Shown here: one piece after another, positions 1 through 5,698 of the stretch
How the letters are laid out: the number at the start of each line of letters is the position of its first letter
Numbering within the stretch: position 1 is the stretch's first letter
From: Microcaldota archaeon
Lineage (GTDB): Archaea > Micrarchaeota > Micrarchaeia > Norongarragalinales > Norongarragalinaceae
DNA: 11,446 bases
Reading direction: 5' to 3'
Assembly: GCA_018304285.1 (NCBI GenBank)
Contig: JAGVWL010000045.1
Location: forward strand, 1 to 11,446
The notes under the pieces: model-generated
Told to the model about the DNA's origin: nothing
Seen by the model: the letters and a program-made list of their open reading frames with translations, nothing else
The model's database searches: none
Program-made: the position numbers and the translations under genes

Positions 1-2
1 GC

Positions 3-320
3 CTTTCGCACGAAAATTCTGCTGTAAGGCAGATAGCTTTGAAGGAATTGGCTCAAATAAGGGACTCTAAAGCCTTTCCTTTCGTAAGACAGCATTTGGC
101 TGAAATATCCCTGCTTTTGAAAGACCCGCATCCCCTAACCAGGTCCAGGGCAGTGGATGTTTTGGTTTTATTCGGGAACTATAGCGTTCTAGAAGACTTG
201 AGGAAAGTGGCTTCAAACGCCGACGAGCAAGAGGATATACGGGAGCGTGCGAAGTTGGCCATACACAAAATTGACGAGGCTGAAAAGTATGGGTTCGACC
301 GGCTTTTCAAAGGGCCTTGA
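3..320 (+). CDS. HEAT-repeat protein, C-terminal part (5' end outside window)
   Basis: The frame is open from the first bases of the window to the TGA at 318-320. The TTG at position 39 is therefore not a real start, and the gene begins upstream of the window. The visible 105 or so residues are all helical and show the HEAT / PBS-lyase repeat pattern: short amphipathic helix pairs such as SAVRQIALKELAQIRD, then DPHPLTRSRAVDVLVLFG, then EDIRERAKLAIHKI. Such repeats form a curved scaffold for protein-protein binding, so no enzymatic role can be assigned. The protein ends in a short charged tail with no membrane segment and is probably cytoplasmic. It is followed by a 56-base gap holding the promoter of the next operon, so it appears to be a separate transcription unit. 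Confidence 0.7.
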   Translation, partial: LSHENSAVRQIALKELAQIRDSKAFPFVRQHLAEISLLLKDPHPLTRSRAVDVLVLFGNYSVLEDLRKVASNADEQEDIRERAKLAIHKIDEAEKYGFDRLFKGP

Positions 321-344
321 TTTTTCTAAGCGCAGTGCTGGCGA

Positions 345-359
345 GGTTTAATTAATTTT
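345..359 (+). promoter_or_regulatory. TATA-box promoter of the FKBP-phosphate operon (leaderless start)
   Basis: The gap between the HEAT gene and the FKBP gene contains an A/T-only run, TTTAATTAATTTT, centred near 351. An archaeal TATA box sits about 26 bases before the transcription start, which puts initiation at about 377, exactly the GTG start codon. No Shine-Dalgarno sequence lies at a usable distance before that GTG; the GAGG at 343-346 is too far upstream. A leaderless transcript is the best reading. This is inferred from spacing. Confidence 0.5.
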
Positions 360-376
360 GCGTTTCTAAAGCTCTT

Positions 377-943
377 GTGGGCAAGTTTTTTGTTTTATTG
401 GCGCTAGGGTTTTTGCTAGCCGGGTGCGTTTCCACGCCGCAGCAAGCGGCTCCCTCGCCTTCGCCAACTGCGGATGTGAATGAATTGAAAGCTCAAAACG
501 GGGATACTGTTTCGGTGGATTACGTCGGCACTCTCGACGACGGCACGGTCTTCGACACTTCGATAAAAGCGGAAGCGGAAAAAGCAGGATTGCCCGCGCG
601 CCCTTCATACGCGCCGCTGGAATTTACGGTCGGCGCGGGCCAGATGATCAAAGGCTTTGACGCGGCGGTCGTGGGAATGAGCGTCGGGGAAACCAAGACG
701 GTCAAGCTCGAGCCTTCGGAAGCGTACGGCGAAAAGAGCGGCGATTTGCTTGTCGAACTGAACAAATCCCAGTTGCAGGGTGCCGAAGACATCAAGGTGG
801 GCTCGAAACTCCAGTCTTCAAACGGCGCAGTCGCGACGGTAGTCAACGTCACGAACACCACGATTACCATAGACGCGAACCACCCGCTTGCAGGGAAGGC
901 GCTTACGTTCAAAATCACTATGCGCGAGATAAAGAAAAAGTGA
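377..943 (+). CDS. Lipoprotein FKBP-type peptidyl-prolyl isomerase (SlyD-like)
   Basis: Predicted to catalyse cis-trans isomerisation of X-Pro bonds outside the cell while tethered by lipid. Residues 1-17 are a lipoprotein signal ending in the lipobox LLAGC (Cys17), followed by a short Pro/Ser linker (22-31). The FKBP fold starts near residue 42 (DTVSVDYVGTLDDGTVFDTS) and continues with VGAGQMIKGFDAAVVGM (85-101) and EPSEAYGE (112-119). The typical pocket residues Tyr49, Asp60, Ile91, Phe94 and Tyr117 are present. Residues about 121-165 form the inserted IF chaperone domain of SlyD and archaeal long FKBPs, and NHPLAGKALTFKI (168-180) closes the fold. The GTG start is chosen because it gives a complete signal peptide and fits the promoter spacing. 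It is the first gene of an operon with two phosphate genes, which suggests a role folding envelope proteins under the same control. That link is inference. Confidence 0.9.
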   Translation: MGKFFVLLALGFLLAGCVSTPQQAAPSPSPTADVNELKAQNGDTVSVDYVGTLDDGTVFDTSIKAEAEKAGLPARPSYAPLEFTVGAGQMIKGFDAAVVGMSVGETKTVKLEPSEAYGEKSGDLLVELNKSQLQGAEDIKVGSKLQSSNGAVATVVNVTNTTITIDANHPLAGKALTFKITMREIKKK

Positions 944-952
944 GGCATTTGC

Positions 953-1591
953 ATGCCGCTGAAAGCACTCAAGCGTTTGATACTTCCGCACGACGCCTTG
1001 TTTTTCGACCTCATGCTCAAGCAGGCGCAAACCGCCCACGCCGCTTCCCAAACGCTTTCCGTTTTGCTGCACGATTATGCCGACGTTGAAAAAACCGCCG
1101 CAAAAATACGGGATTTCGAGCACGAGGGCGACCAGCAAGTTCGCGACGTTTATACCGCGTTGCGCACGACTTTCATCGTTCCCATAGACCACAGCGACAT
1201 TTCCCTGCTTTCGGGCGCGCTCGACGACGTTACCGACATTATCGACCACATGTCGGCGACGCTTGTCGCTTATAGAATAACGAAGCCTACGCCGGTCATG
1301 GCGCAATTGGCGGAAGTGCTGGCGCGCCAGACGGGCGCGCTTGAAAAAGCCGTTGCAGCAATCCGAGATTCCAAGACGTACGGCGATGCTGCGGCGCACT
1401 GCAAGGAAGTCAAGCGGCTGGAAGACGAGGCTGACGCTCTTTACACTGCCGCGATAGGCGAGCTTTTCAAGAGCAATGATGCGGTTGAAATAATCAAGCA
1501 GAAGGACGTCCTGTCGTGCCTTGAAATGGCGACGGACAAGACCGACAAGGCATCGCAAATCGTTTCCGACATCATTCTCAAACACGCGTAG
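953..1591 (+). CDS. DUF47 / PhoU-like protein, putative phosphate transport regulator
   Basis: A 212-residue all-helical protein of the DUF47 (TIGR00153, PhoU-divergent) family and of normal family length. Acidic metal-binding motifs recur as in PhoU: FEHEGD at 55-60, LDDVTDIID at 90-98, LEDEAD at 156-161 and EMATDKTDKAS at 191-201. The stretch FIVPIDHSDI (74-83) is a strong family match. Proteins of this family are commonly encoded beside PiT permeases and are thought to control their activity. Here the gene starts 9 bases after the FKBP stop, with a GAGG Shine-Dalgarno (942-945) overlapping that stop, and ends 3 bases before the PiT start. No signal peptide or membrane segment is seen, so it is cytoplasmic. 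The direct target is inferred to be the permease next door. Confidence 0.9.
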   Translation: MPLKALKRLILPHDALFFDLMLKQAQTAHAASQTLSVLLHDYADVEKTAAKIRDFEHEGDQQVRDVYTALRTTFIVPIDHSDISLLSGALDDVTDIIDHMSATLVAYRITKPTPVMAQLAEVLARQTGALEKAVAAIRDSKTYGDAAAHCKEVKRLEDEADALYTAAIGELFKSNDAVEIIKQKDVLSCLEMATDKTDKASQIVSDIILKHA

Positions 1592-1594
1592 TGC

Positions 1595-2617
1595 ATGCAC
1601 ATGCTGGAACTGATTTTGTTTACGGTTTTGGTTGCGCTCGCGTTCGATTTCATCAACGGCTTTCACGATTCGGCAAACGCCATTTCCACAGTAGTCGCGA
1701 CGCGCGTGATGACGCCCCTGCAGGCGGTTTCAATGGCGGCAGTGGGGAATTTGATTGGCCCCTTGTTTTTCAGCACTGCAGTCGCAGCAACAATCGGCAA
1801 GGGAATAATCGACACGAACACGATTCAATCCGTCCTCCCGCGCGAGGCGTTCGTGGTAATGATTCTCGCGGCGCTGGCAGGCGCAATCGCGTGGGATTTG
1901 ATAACGTGGTATTTCGGAATTCCGGTTTCAAGCAGCCACGCGCTCGTAGGCGGGCTCGTTGGCGCGTCGGCAGTTGCGGTCGGCATGAATTTCCTGCTGT
2001 TGGACGGGATAGGGAAAGTTTTGCTTTTCATGGTCGTTTCGCCCGTGCTCGGCTTCATAGCTTCTTTCATCCTTGCCCTGCTTGTAATGCGGGCGTCCAG
2101 CAAAACCCACCCCGCGAAAGTCAACCATTGGTTCCAGAAACTCCAGCTTTTCTCCGCCTTCTTCTATTCAGTGACGCACGGCACTAACGACGCGCAGAAA
2201 ACCATGGGCCTCATCACCATTCTTTTGGTTGCGGGCGGAATGCTTTCCACTTTCAACGTTCCGTTGTGGGTTATCCTGGCAGCGCACGTTTCCATTTCAC
2301 TCGGCACGTTTTTCGGCGGATGGCGGATAGTGAAAACCATGGCGCACAAAATCACGAATCTCAAGCCCTACCAGGGTTTTTGCGCCGAGACTGCAGGGGG
2401 TTTGGTGTTGGCAAACATGGCTGCGTTCGGGATTCCCGTGAGTACCACTCATGCAATTGCGGGTTCCATAATGGGCGTGGGCTCGACGCGCGGCACGAAG
2501 AGCGTGCGGTGGGCGTTGAGCAGGAGAATAGTCATCGCGTGGGTAATCACGATTCCCCTGAGCGCGATTTTCGCTGCAGGCGCTTACTTCGTCTTGAAGC
2601 CTTTGCTGGCGGCTTGA
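1595..2617 (+). CDS. pit: PiT family inorganic phosphate permease
   Basis: A 340-residue polytopic membrane protein that should import inorganic phosphate (as metal phosphate, or with H+ or Na+). It shows the internal duplication of the PiT / PHO4 family: GFHDSANAIST (22-32) in the first half is mirrored by HGTNDAQKTMG (195-205) in the second, and PVSSSHA (110-116) by PVSTTHA (281-287). The family's conserved GANDAxN-type Asn/Asp motif is GFHDSAN in the first copy and GTNDAQK in the second. About ten hydrophobic helices can be traced. It starts 3 bases after the DUF47 stop, so translation is probably coupled. A second in-frame ATG at 1601 is an alternative start. The coupling ion cannot be told from sequence. 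Confidence 0.95.
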   Translation: MHMLELILFTVLVALAFDFINGFHDSANAISTVVATRVMTPLQAVSMAAVGNLIGPLFFSTAVAATIGKGIIDTNTIQSVLPREAFVVMILAALAGAIAWDLITWYFGIPVSSSHALVGGLVGASAVAVGMNFLLLDGIGKVLLFMVVSPVLGFIASFILALLVMRASSKTHPAKVNHWFQKLQLFSAFFYSVTHGTNDAQKTMGLITILLVAGGMLSTFNVPLWVILAAHVSISLGTFFGGWRIVKTMAHKITNLKPYQGFCAETAGGLVLANMAAFGIPVSTTHAIAGSIMGVGSTRGTKSVRWALSRRIVIAWVITIPLSAIFAAGAYFVLKPLLAA

Positions 2618-2656
2618 AAAAAATAAAAAAAGAAGAAAAAGGGTTTTTTGCCCTTT
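2618..2656 (-). terminator. Hairpin and poly-U terminator at the convergent junction
   Basis: AAAGGG (2638-2643) pairs with CCCTTT (2651-2656) around a loop of six T and a G. Read on the minus strand, the hairpin is followed by a long U-rich tract covering 2637-2617, a good terminator for the surface-protein gene ending at 2655. On the plus strand the six-T loop may help end the PiT transcript. The arm overlaps the TAA stop at 2655-2657. Confidence 0.55.
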
Positions 2657-3716
2657 ACTTGTTCTTGGCCGCGTAGTTCCTGTAACCCGCGTAGGCGAAC
2701 AGCGCGGCAAGCAAAACTGCAATCCAGCTTCCGCTTGTTGCCGTGAACAAACCCGTCAGCCCGCCGGGCGGGGTTTGCACGGGCGCCTCTTCCCCGCGCA
2801 GCGAAGCTTGTTCTGGCGCGAAGACTACGGTCGTAGGGTCGTTGTACTGCTTCAACCCCGTGGGCTCTTCAGCCTCGTAAGTGAACACTCCGAGCGCGTC
2901 CGCGGGAAAGACCACCACTCCGTTTTCATCTGCGACCAGCATGCGCAGCAACTTTCCGCCGCGGTACACTTTGACCGTCGCGCCGGGAATCGGAATGGTC
3001 GAATCCATGTGGACTACCCTGGCTCGCACTTGCTCTCCCAAGAACGCTTTCGAATCGGCGAAAACCATCAAGTAATCGTTCTTCTGTTGCGGGAGCAGCG
3101 TTATTTGCGGTTCCGCTTCTCCGGGACCGCCTGTGCCTGCGCCGAGGAAAACGTCGTGCCCTGTGGTTTCACCGCCGCCCTGCGGCGTGGGAGTCGGAGT
3201 AGGCGTTGGCGTGGGAGTGCATTCGGTTGTTTCAGCGCTTACGCACGGTTCAGGAGTTGGAGTCGGGGTAGGTTCGCATCCGAGCCTGTCAGCAATAACG
3301 CACGGGTCTGGAGTTGGAGTCGGCGCGCAGTCTGCAGCTCCGTTAGAGCAAGGGTCTGAATCTGCGCCAGCAGAGTCAATCGAATCCTGCGGCGGCCTGA
3401 CGAGCTTTTCTGAAAACTTTTCGCCCAACCCGCCTTCCTCAATCCACGCTTCCCTGAAACTGTCGTCGTAACGCGGGGAGCCGGGGACGGTGACTAGGCC
3501 GGTAACCGGCTGGGGGACGGACGCCGGAACTATGGCGTCTACGGCGCAGTCTTGGCAACTGCCGGATTCGGAAACGGTTCTTGGAATCGAATCTGCGGCA
3601 ACCGCCTTTTCCGAGACGGATGCAGCTTCAGAAGCAGAAGAATCCGACAGCCCCGCAAAAGCGAATGCGACCGTGGCTAAAGCTAATATTCCCAGTATTC
3701 CGACCCATTCCTTCAT
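2655..3716 (-). CDS. Surface protein with Cys loops, Thr/Pro stalk, Ig-like domain and C-terminal anchor
   Basis: Not a family I recognise. With the ATG at 3716 it has 353 residues. A longer frame back to 3773 is less likely because GGGTGG lies just before 3716 and the signal peptide begins there. Residues 1-22 are a signal peptide (MKEWVGILGILALATVAFAF). A CQDC pair follows (54-57). Then come three units of a short Cys-Cys loop plus Thr/Pro repeats: Cys123/130, 139/147 and 158/166, with stalks that lengthen to PTPTPTPTPTP. Residues about 214-300 look like an Ig-like or carboxypeptidase-regulatory beta domain, with PIPGATVKVYRGGK and ADENGVVVFPADALGVFTYEA. A membrane helix (about 330-345) and a short basic tail (YRNYAAKNK) end the protein. 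It is probably a cell-surface adhesin or structural protein held in the membrane. The substrate or partner is unknown. Confidence 0.75.
   Translation of the reverse strand: MKEWVGILGILALATVAFAFAGLSDSSASEAASVSEKAVAADSIPRTVSESGSCQDCAVDAIVPASVPQPVTGLVTVPGSPRYDDSFREAWIEEGGLGEKFSEKLVRPPQDSIDSAGADSDPCSNGAADCAPTPTPDPCVIADRLGCEPTPTPTPEPCVSAETTECTPTPTPTPTPTPQGGGETTGHDVFLGAGTGGPGEAEPQITLLPQQKNDYLMVFADSKAFLGEQVRARVVHMDSTIPIPGATVKVYRGGKLLRMLVADENGVVVFPADALGVFTYEAEEPTGLKQYNDPTTVVFAPEQASLRGEEAPVQTPPGGLTGLFTATSGSWIAVLLAALFAYAGYRNYAAKNK
3183..3356 (-). repeat. Degenerate tandem repeat encoding Cys loop plus Thr/Pro stalk (three units)
   Basis: The coding strand carries three imperfect units of about 50-65 bases. 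Each encodes Pro-Cys, six or seven residues, Cys, one residue, then Pro-Thr repeats. The Pro-Thr tract grows from unit to unit toward the C-terminus. On the plus strand this appears as GGAGTCGGAGTAGG-like GT-rich sequence, most regular at about 3187-3220. Such a tract can change length by slippage. Confidence 0.6.
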
Positions 3717-3789
3717 CAAACCACCCTGTTTTAACCGGCTTTGTCCAGCACGCATGCAGGACGCTGAAGCCATTCTAACAACTTCCCCA

Positions 3790-3834
3790 CTTGCAAAACT
3801 ATACCTGCAAGGTAGTTTTTAAAACAATAGTTTT
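3790..3834 (-). promoter_or_regulatory. Putative promoter with palindromic operator for the 2655-3716 surface gene
   Basis: CTTGCA (3790-3795) and TGCAAG (3806-3811) form a perfect inverted repeat. The heptamer AAAACTA (3795-3801) is repeated inverted as TAGTTTT at 3813-3819 and again at 3828-3834. Between them lies TTTTTAAAA (3816-3824), a TATA-like box for minus-strand transcription that would place the start near 3794, inside the palindrome. The leader to the ATG at 3716 would be about 78 bases. Overlap of box, start and palindrome suggests a repressor site. The neighbouring HxlR regulator is a candidate binder, but that is inference. Confidence 0.35.
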
Positions 3835-3877
3835 AGGCTGCCTGCTGCGGTTGTTAAAGGAAAAAGATTTATTTTGC

Positions 3878-4279
3878 TCAGCCGTAGGCCATCGCGCACC
3901 TGGTGCTTTCCGAGCACGCGGTGCAATGCGTTTTTGCCGACGTGGCATGGCGGATGCAGTGTTTTTTTAATAACGCCGTGAGCGTGCGCAGGCTTTCGCT
4001 CTGCTTGGTCAGCGAATACTCCACTTCGTTGTGGCTGATTTTCTTCTTGAGGACGAAGCCGCTTTTCTCCAACTCAGCCAGCCGCTGGGTCAAGAGTTTC
4101 GGCGTTATGGGGTTCAAAGCGCGCTGCAACCGCGAAAAGCGTATTTTCGGCAGCGAGGAAAACAATTCCAAAAGCAGCGGAAGCATCCATTTTTTCCTTA
4201 ACAGCGCGAGTTGCTTGATTACCGGGCAGAGTTGCATGGGATACGTTGTTTTGTTTCCCTTGTCAACCCTAACAGGCAT
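3878..4279 (-). CDS. HxlR-family winged-helix transcriptional regulator with Cys/His-rich tail
   Basis: A 133-residue DNA-binding protein. It matches the HxlR family along its core: CPVIKQLALLRKKWMLPLLLEL (18-39), then LPKIRFSRLQRALNPITPKLLTQRLAELEKSGFV (43-76) with the recognition helix at about 57-70, then EVEYSLTKQSESL (85-97) forming the wing. Cys18 is at the place of the conserved, often redox-sensitive Cys of HxlR, YodB and HypR regulators. The C-terminal tail is unusual for the family: His107, Cys108, His111, His118, Cys119, Cys122 and Cys128, spaced like a metal or disulfide site. The start ATG is preceded by GGAG (11-base spacing). It probably represses its own gene through the inverted repeat just upstream. 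It is a candidate controller of the surface gene at 2655 and of the divergent rhodanese gene. Its inducer is unknown. Confidence 0.88.
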   Translation of the reverse strand: MPVRVDKGNKTTYPMQLCPVIKQLALLRKKWMLPLLLELFSSLPKIRFSRLQRALNPITPKLLTQRLAELEKSGFVLKKKISHNEVEYSLTKQSESLRTLTALLKKHCIRHATSAKTHCTACSESTRCAMAYG

Positions 4280-4296
4280 TTTCCTTCAAACTCCTC

Positions 4297-4336
4297 GTAT
4301 AGCAAACGCTATGCCTTGCTTAGATTAAATACTAAA
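4297..4336 (-). promoter_or_regulatory. HxlR-gene promoter with inverted-repeat operator
   Basis: On the minus strand TATTTAATC (4323-4331) serves as a TATA box and predicts transcription start near 4302. That start lies within ATAGC-AAAC-GCTAT (4299-4312), a perfect five-base inverted repeat extended by wobble and G-C pairs to seven. The TATA box itself is flanked by TTAG (4320-4323) and CTAA (4332-4335). A dyad over the start site is typical of an autoregulatory operator. The site has not been tested. Confidence 0.45.
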
Positions 4337-4338
4337 CG

Positions 4339-4375
4339 GGGGTTTTTAGCGCTTAGCTTTTGCAGGAAAAACCCC
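4339..4375. repeat. Nine-base perfect inverted repeat
   Basis: GGGGTTTTT (4339-4347) and AAAAACCCC (4367-4375) are exact reverse complements separated by 19 bases; the spacer contains the small palindrome AGCGCT. The element lies just upstream of the HxlR TATA box and is not followed by a U tract on either strand, so it is not a simple terminator. It may be an operator, or one stem of a structured RNA. Confidence 0.5.
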
Positions 4376-4622
4376 GCGCAGGGCCTTGTCCCGCTTCTTT
4401 CCGCGCCAATCACGACTATTTCTTCGGCTATTGTTGTGGGGAACCGTTAGATCCAGGGTGACATTTGGCGAAAAGGGCGTTCGAAAGCCCGCGCGAGCAA
4501 AAACGTTGTTTTCGGGGGAATGGCTTGCGGCTGCTTGCAATGAAGTCGTATGCAGATCCAAAAGCAGCCAATTTAATTTCCCCCTGTGCTTAACTCGTTT
4601 AGAAATATCCGTTAAAAAGCTG
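4376..4622. other. Non-coding stretch with several hairpin-forming repeats
   Basis: No credible gene is seen here. The open frames on both strands translate to basic, low-homology strings that look like chance reading. Potential stems include GGGC (4475-4478) with GCCC (4487-4490), AAAAC/GTTTT near 4500-4512, and GGCTGCTT (4529-4536) with AAGCAGCC (4562-4569), the last with an inner TGCA/TGCA pairing. The stretch could hold a small structured RNA or be a plain regulatory spacer between two divergent promoters. I do not recognise tRNA, SRP RNA or RNase P RNA signatures. Confidence 0.35.
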
Positions 4623-4699
4623 GGGCTTACCAAAAGGAAAGCCCGAGATTAAAACGCCGGGCGGAGAGATTTTTTGCAATAAAGGGGTGTTTTGAAGTG
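4623..4699 (+). promoter_or_regulatory. Upstream region of the rhodanese gene: hairpin, TATA box and Shine-Dalgarno
   Basis: A hairpin spans 4623-4644: GGGCTT, an A-A mismatch, CC, an AAAA loop, GG, AAGCCC. ATTAAAA (4648-4654) is a plausible TATA box giving a start near 4677. GGGGTG (4684-4689) is a strong Shine-Dalgarno seven bases before the GTG at 4697 and decides that start codon. An alternative TATA box, ATTTAATTT (4571-4579), would instead put the hairpin in the transcribed leader. Confidence 0.4.
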
Positions 4700-5305
4700 G
4701 ATTTGGCTAAAATCGTTTTTTTGAGCGTGGTTTTGGGCGCGGTTGTGGGCGCGGTTTCCGCAGTCGCGCTTTCCGGCATGCTTTCGCCTAGCAAGGAAGC
4801 GTTGATGCGCGATTTTTACTTTGCCGAGAACGCGGTTCACGTGAGCCCGCATTCGCTGCGGAAGTCGATGGACTCGGGAGCTTTGGACGTAACGCTAGTA
4901 GATTTGCGCAGCCAGGAGGAATACGAGCGGGAGCACATTATCGGCGCGATCAACATTCCCGCTTACAAAGACAAGGATACTTCCGATTACGGCGCGGTGG
5001 AGCGCATCGTGGGCGCTTTCGGGAAGCTGCCGAAGGACAAGGACGTTGTAGTGTATTGCTACAGCATTCCGTGCATGACCGGCCGCAAGGTGGGAAAGAT
5101 TCTTGCCGAACGAGGGATTTACGTCAAGCTGCTAGGCGTGGGATGGAACGAATGGCGTTATTACTGGGAATTGTGGAATCACGAGCACGAGTGGAACGCG
5201 ACGGACGTTGAAGACTATATTGCGAGCGGCCCCGAGCCGGGAGTTCCGAAAAACAAGGCGGGCACGCCGCAAGGCGTTTGCGCTAAAGGGCAGTTCGGCT
5301 GTTGA
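4697..5305 (+). CDS. Membrane-anchored rhodanese-domain protein
   Basis: A 202-residue protein with an N-terminal membrane helix (about 5-30, rich in Val/Ala/Gly) that would place the rest outside the cell. Residues about 47-160 form a rhodanese domain: VDLRSQEEYEREHIIGAINIP (68-88) is the typical CH2A-like segment, and VVVYCYSIPCMTGRKV (117-132) is the active loop. The loop holds two cysteines (Cys121 and Cys125) and ends in Arg130. The YCxSxxC form is found in a subset of rhodanese-like proteins. GVGWNEWRYYW (147-157) follows as a Trp-rich strand. The tail ends in Cys195 and Cys202. Known rhodaneses move sulfur from persulfide carriers; some external ones act in thiol or redox chemistry. 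The true substrate is unknown. It stands alone, divergent from the HxlR gene and convergent with the caspase-like gene. Confidence 0.85.
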   Translation: MDLAKIVFLSVVLGAVVGAVSAVALSGMLSPSKEALMRDFYFAENAVHVSPHSLRKSMDSGALDVTLVDLRSQEEYEREHIIGAINIPAYKDKDTSDYGAVERIVGAFGKLPKDKDVVVYCYSIPCMTGRKVGKILAERGIYVKLLGVGWNEWRYYWELWNHEHEWNATDVEDYIASGPEPGVPKNKAGTPQGVCAKGQFGC

Positions 5306-5329
5306 AACTGCATTTTGCTCGACGCAGCA

Positions 5330-5698
5330 CTATCCCGTGGGTCCGGTGCAAACTAATTCCGGGTTGGGGCAATACGGACTCGGGCCTGGGCAGCCTGTAC
5401 ACGCATGGTAGTCGATGTCGCGGTAGCAGCACGCGTACCGCGCTTGCCCCCAAACCCAGTATTTGTAATTCACGTACGTGCACGTTGTGGTGCATTGCTG
5501 CGCTTCCACTTGCAGGTATGCGTTGCACTGCTCTTGCGTCAAGGAGCCGCCTTGCGCCACGATTGAAGGATAGAGCGCAGGCCTTTCCGCCGCGCAATCC
5601 ACGGGAAGCTCGTCGCACGCGCTTCCCTCCCCGTCGTTGTCTTCATCATCCTGGCCTGGATTGTAAACGCTCACGCAATTGTCATATAGTCGTGGGGG
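5330..5698 (-). pseudogene. Frameshifted C-terminal part of the caspase-like lipoprotein: TSP type-3 repeat and Cys-rich domain
   Basis: This reading frame lies one base off the caspase frame and continues it. It opens with RLYDNCVSVYNPGQ and then DDEDNDGEGSACDE, a close match to the thrombospondin type-3 calcium-binding repeat (DNCP...NPxQxDxDxDGxGDACD). About 90 residues rich in cysteine follow, giving twelve Cys in the segment, and it ends at the TAG at 5330-5332. No start codon or Shine-Dalgarno fits it as a separate gene. If the C5 run (G5 on the plus strand, 5694-5698) had one more C, the frame would join the Pro/Ser stalk of the upstream gene directly. It is therefore the displaced tail of one protein of about 785 residues. 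A -1 ribosomal slip at the C run would also restore it. Confidence 0.75.

Noticed and set aside
818..2722. Open frames on the minus strand and in other plus frames across the phosphate operon
   Set aside because: They overlap clearly recognisable DUF47 and PiT genes and encode no known motif.
3187..3220. Short GT-rich repeats that might suggest a CRISPR or minisatellite array
   Set aside because: The period is six bases or less and codes for Pro-Thr stalk sequence. There are no spacers and no conserved long repeat.
3717..3773. Longer start for the surface gene at 3773 adding 19 residues
   Set aside because: The added residues (MASASCMRAGQ...) would precede a complete signal peptide, and a Shine-Dalgarno lies directly before the ATG at 3716.
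4475..4490. GTTCGA inside GGGC/GCCC looks like a tRNA T-arm
   Set aside because: The position after the seven-base loop is G, not the required C, and no acceptor, D or anticodon arms can be placed on either strand.
4553..4572. CAGATCC...AAGCAGCCAA resembles the conserved domain IV of bacterial SRP RNA
   Set aside because: The essential GGAAGG loop is missing and no matching opposite strand of the helix is present, so the likeness is probably chance.
4346..4652. Open frames of 95 codons (minus, 4633-4346) and 88 codons (plus, 4386-4652) in the intergenic stretch
   Set aside because: Their products are basic, lack any recognisable motif and overlap each other and the inverted repeats. They look like chance reading frames.
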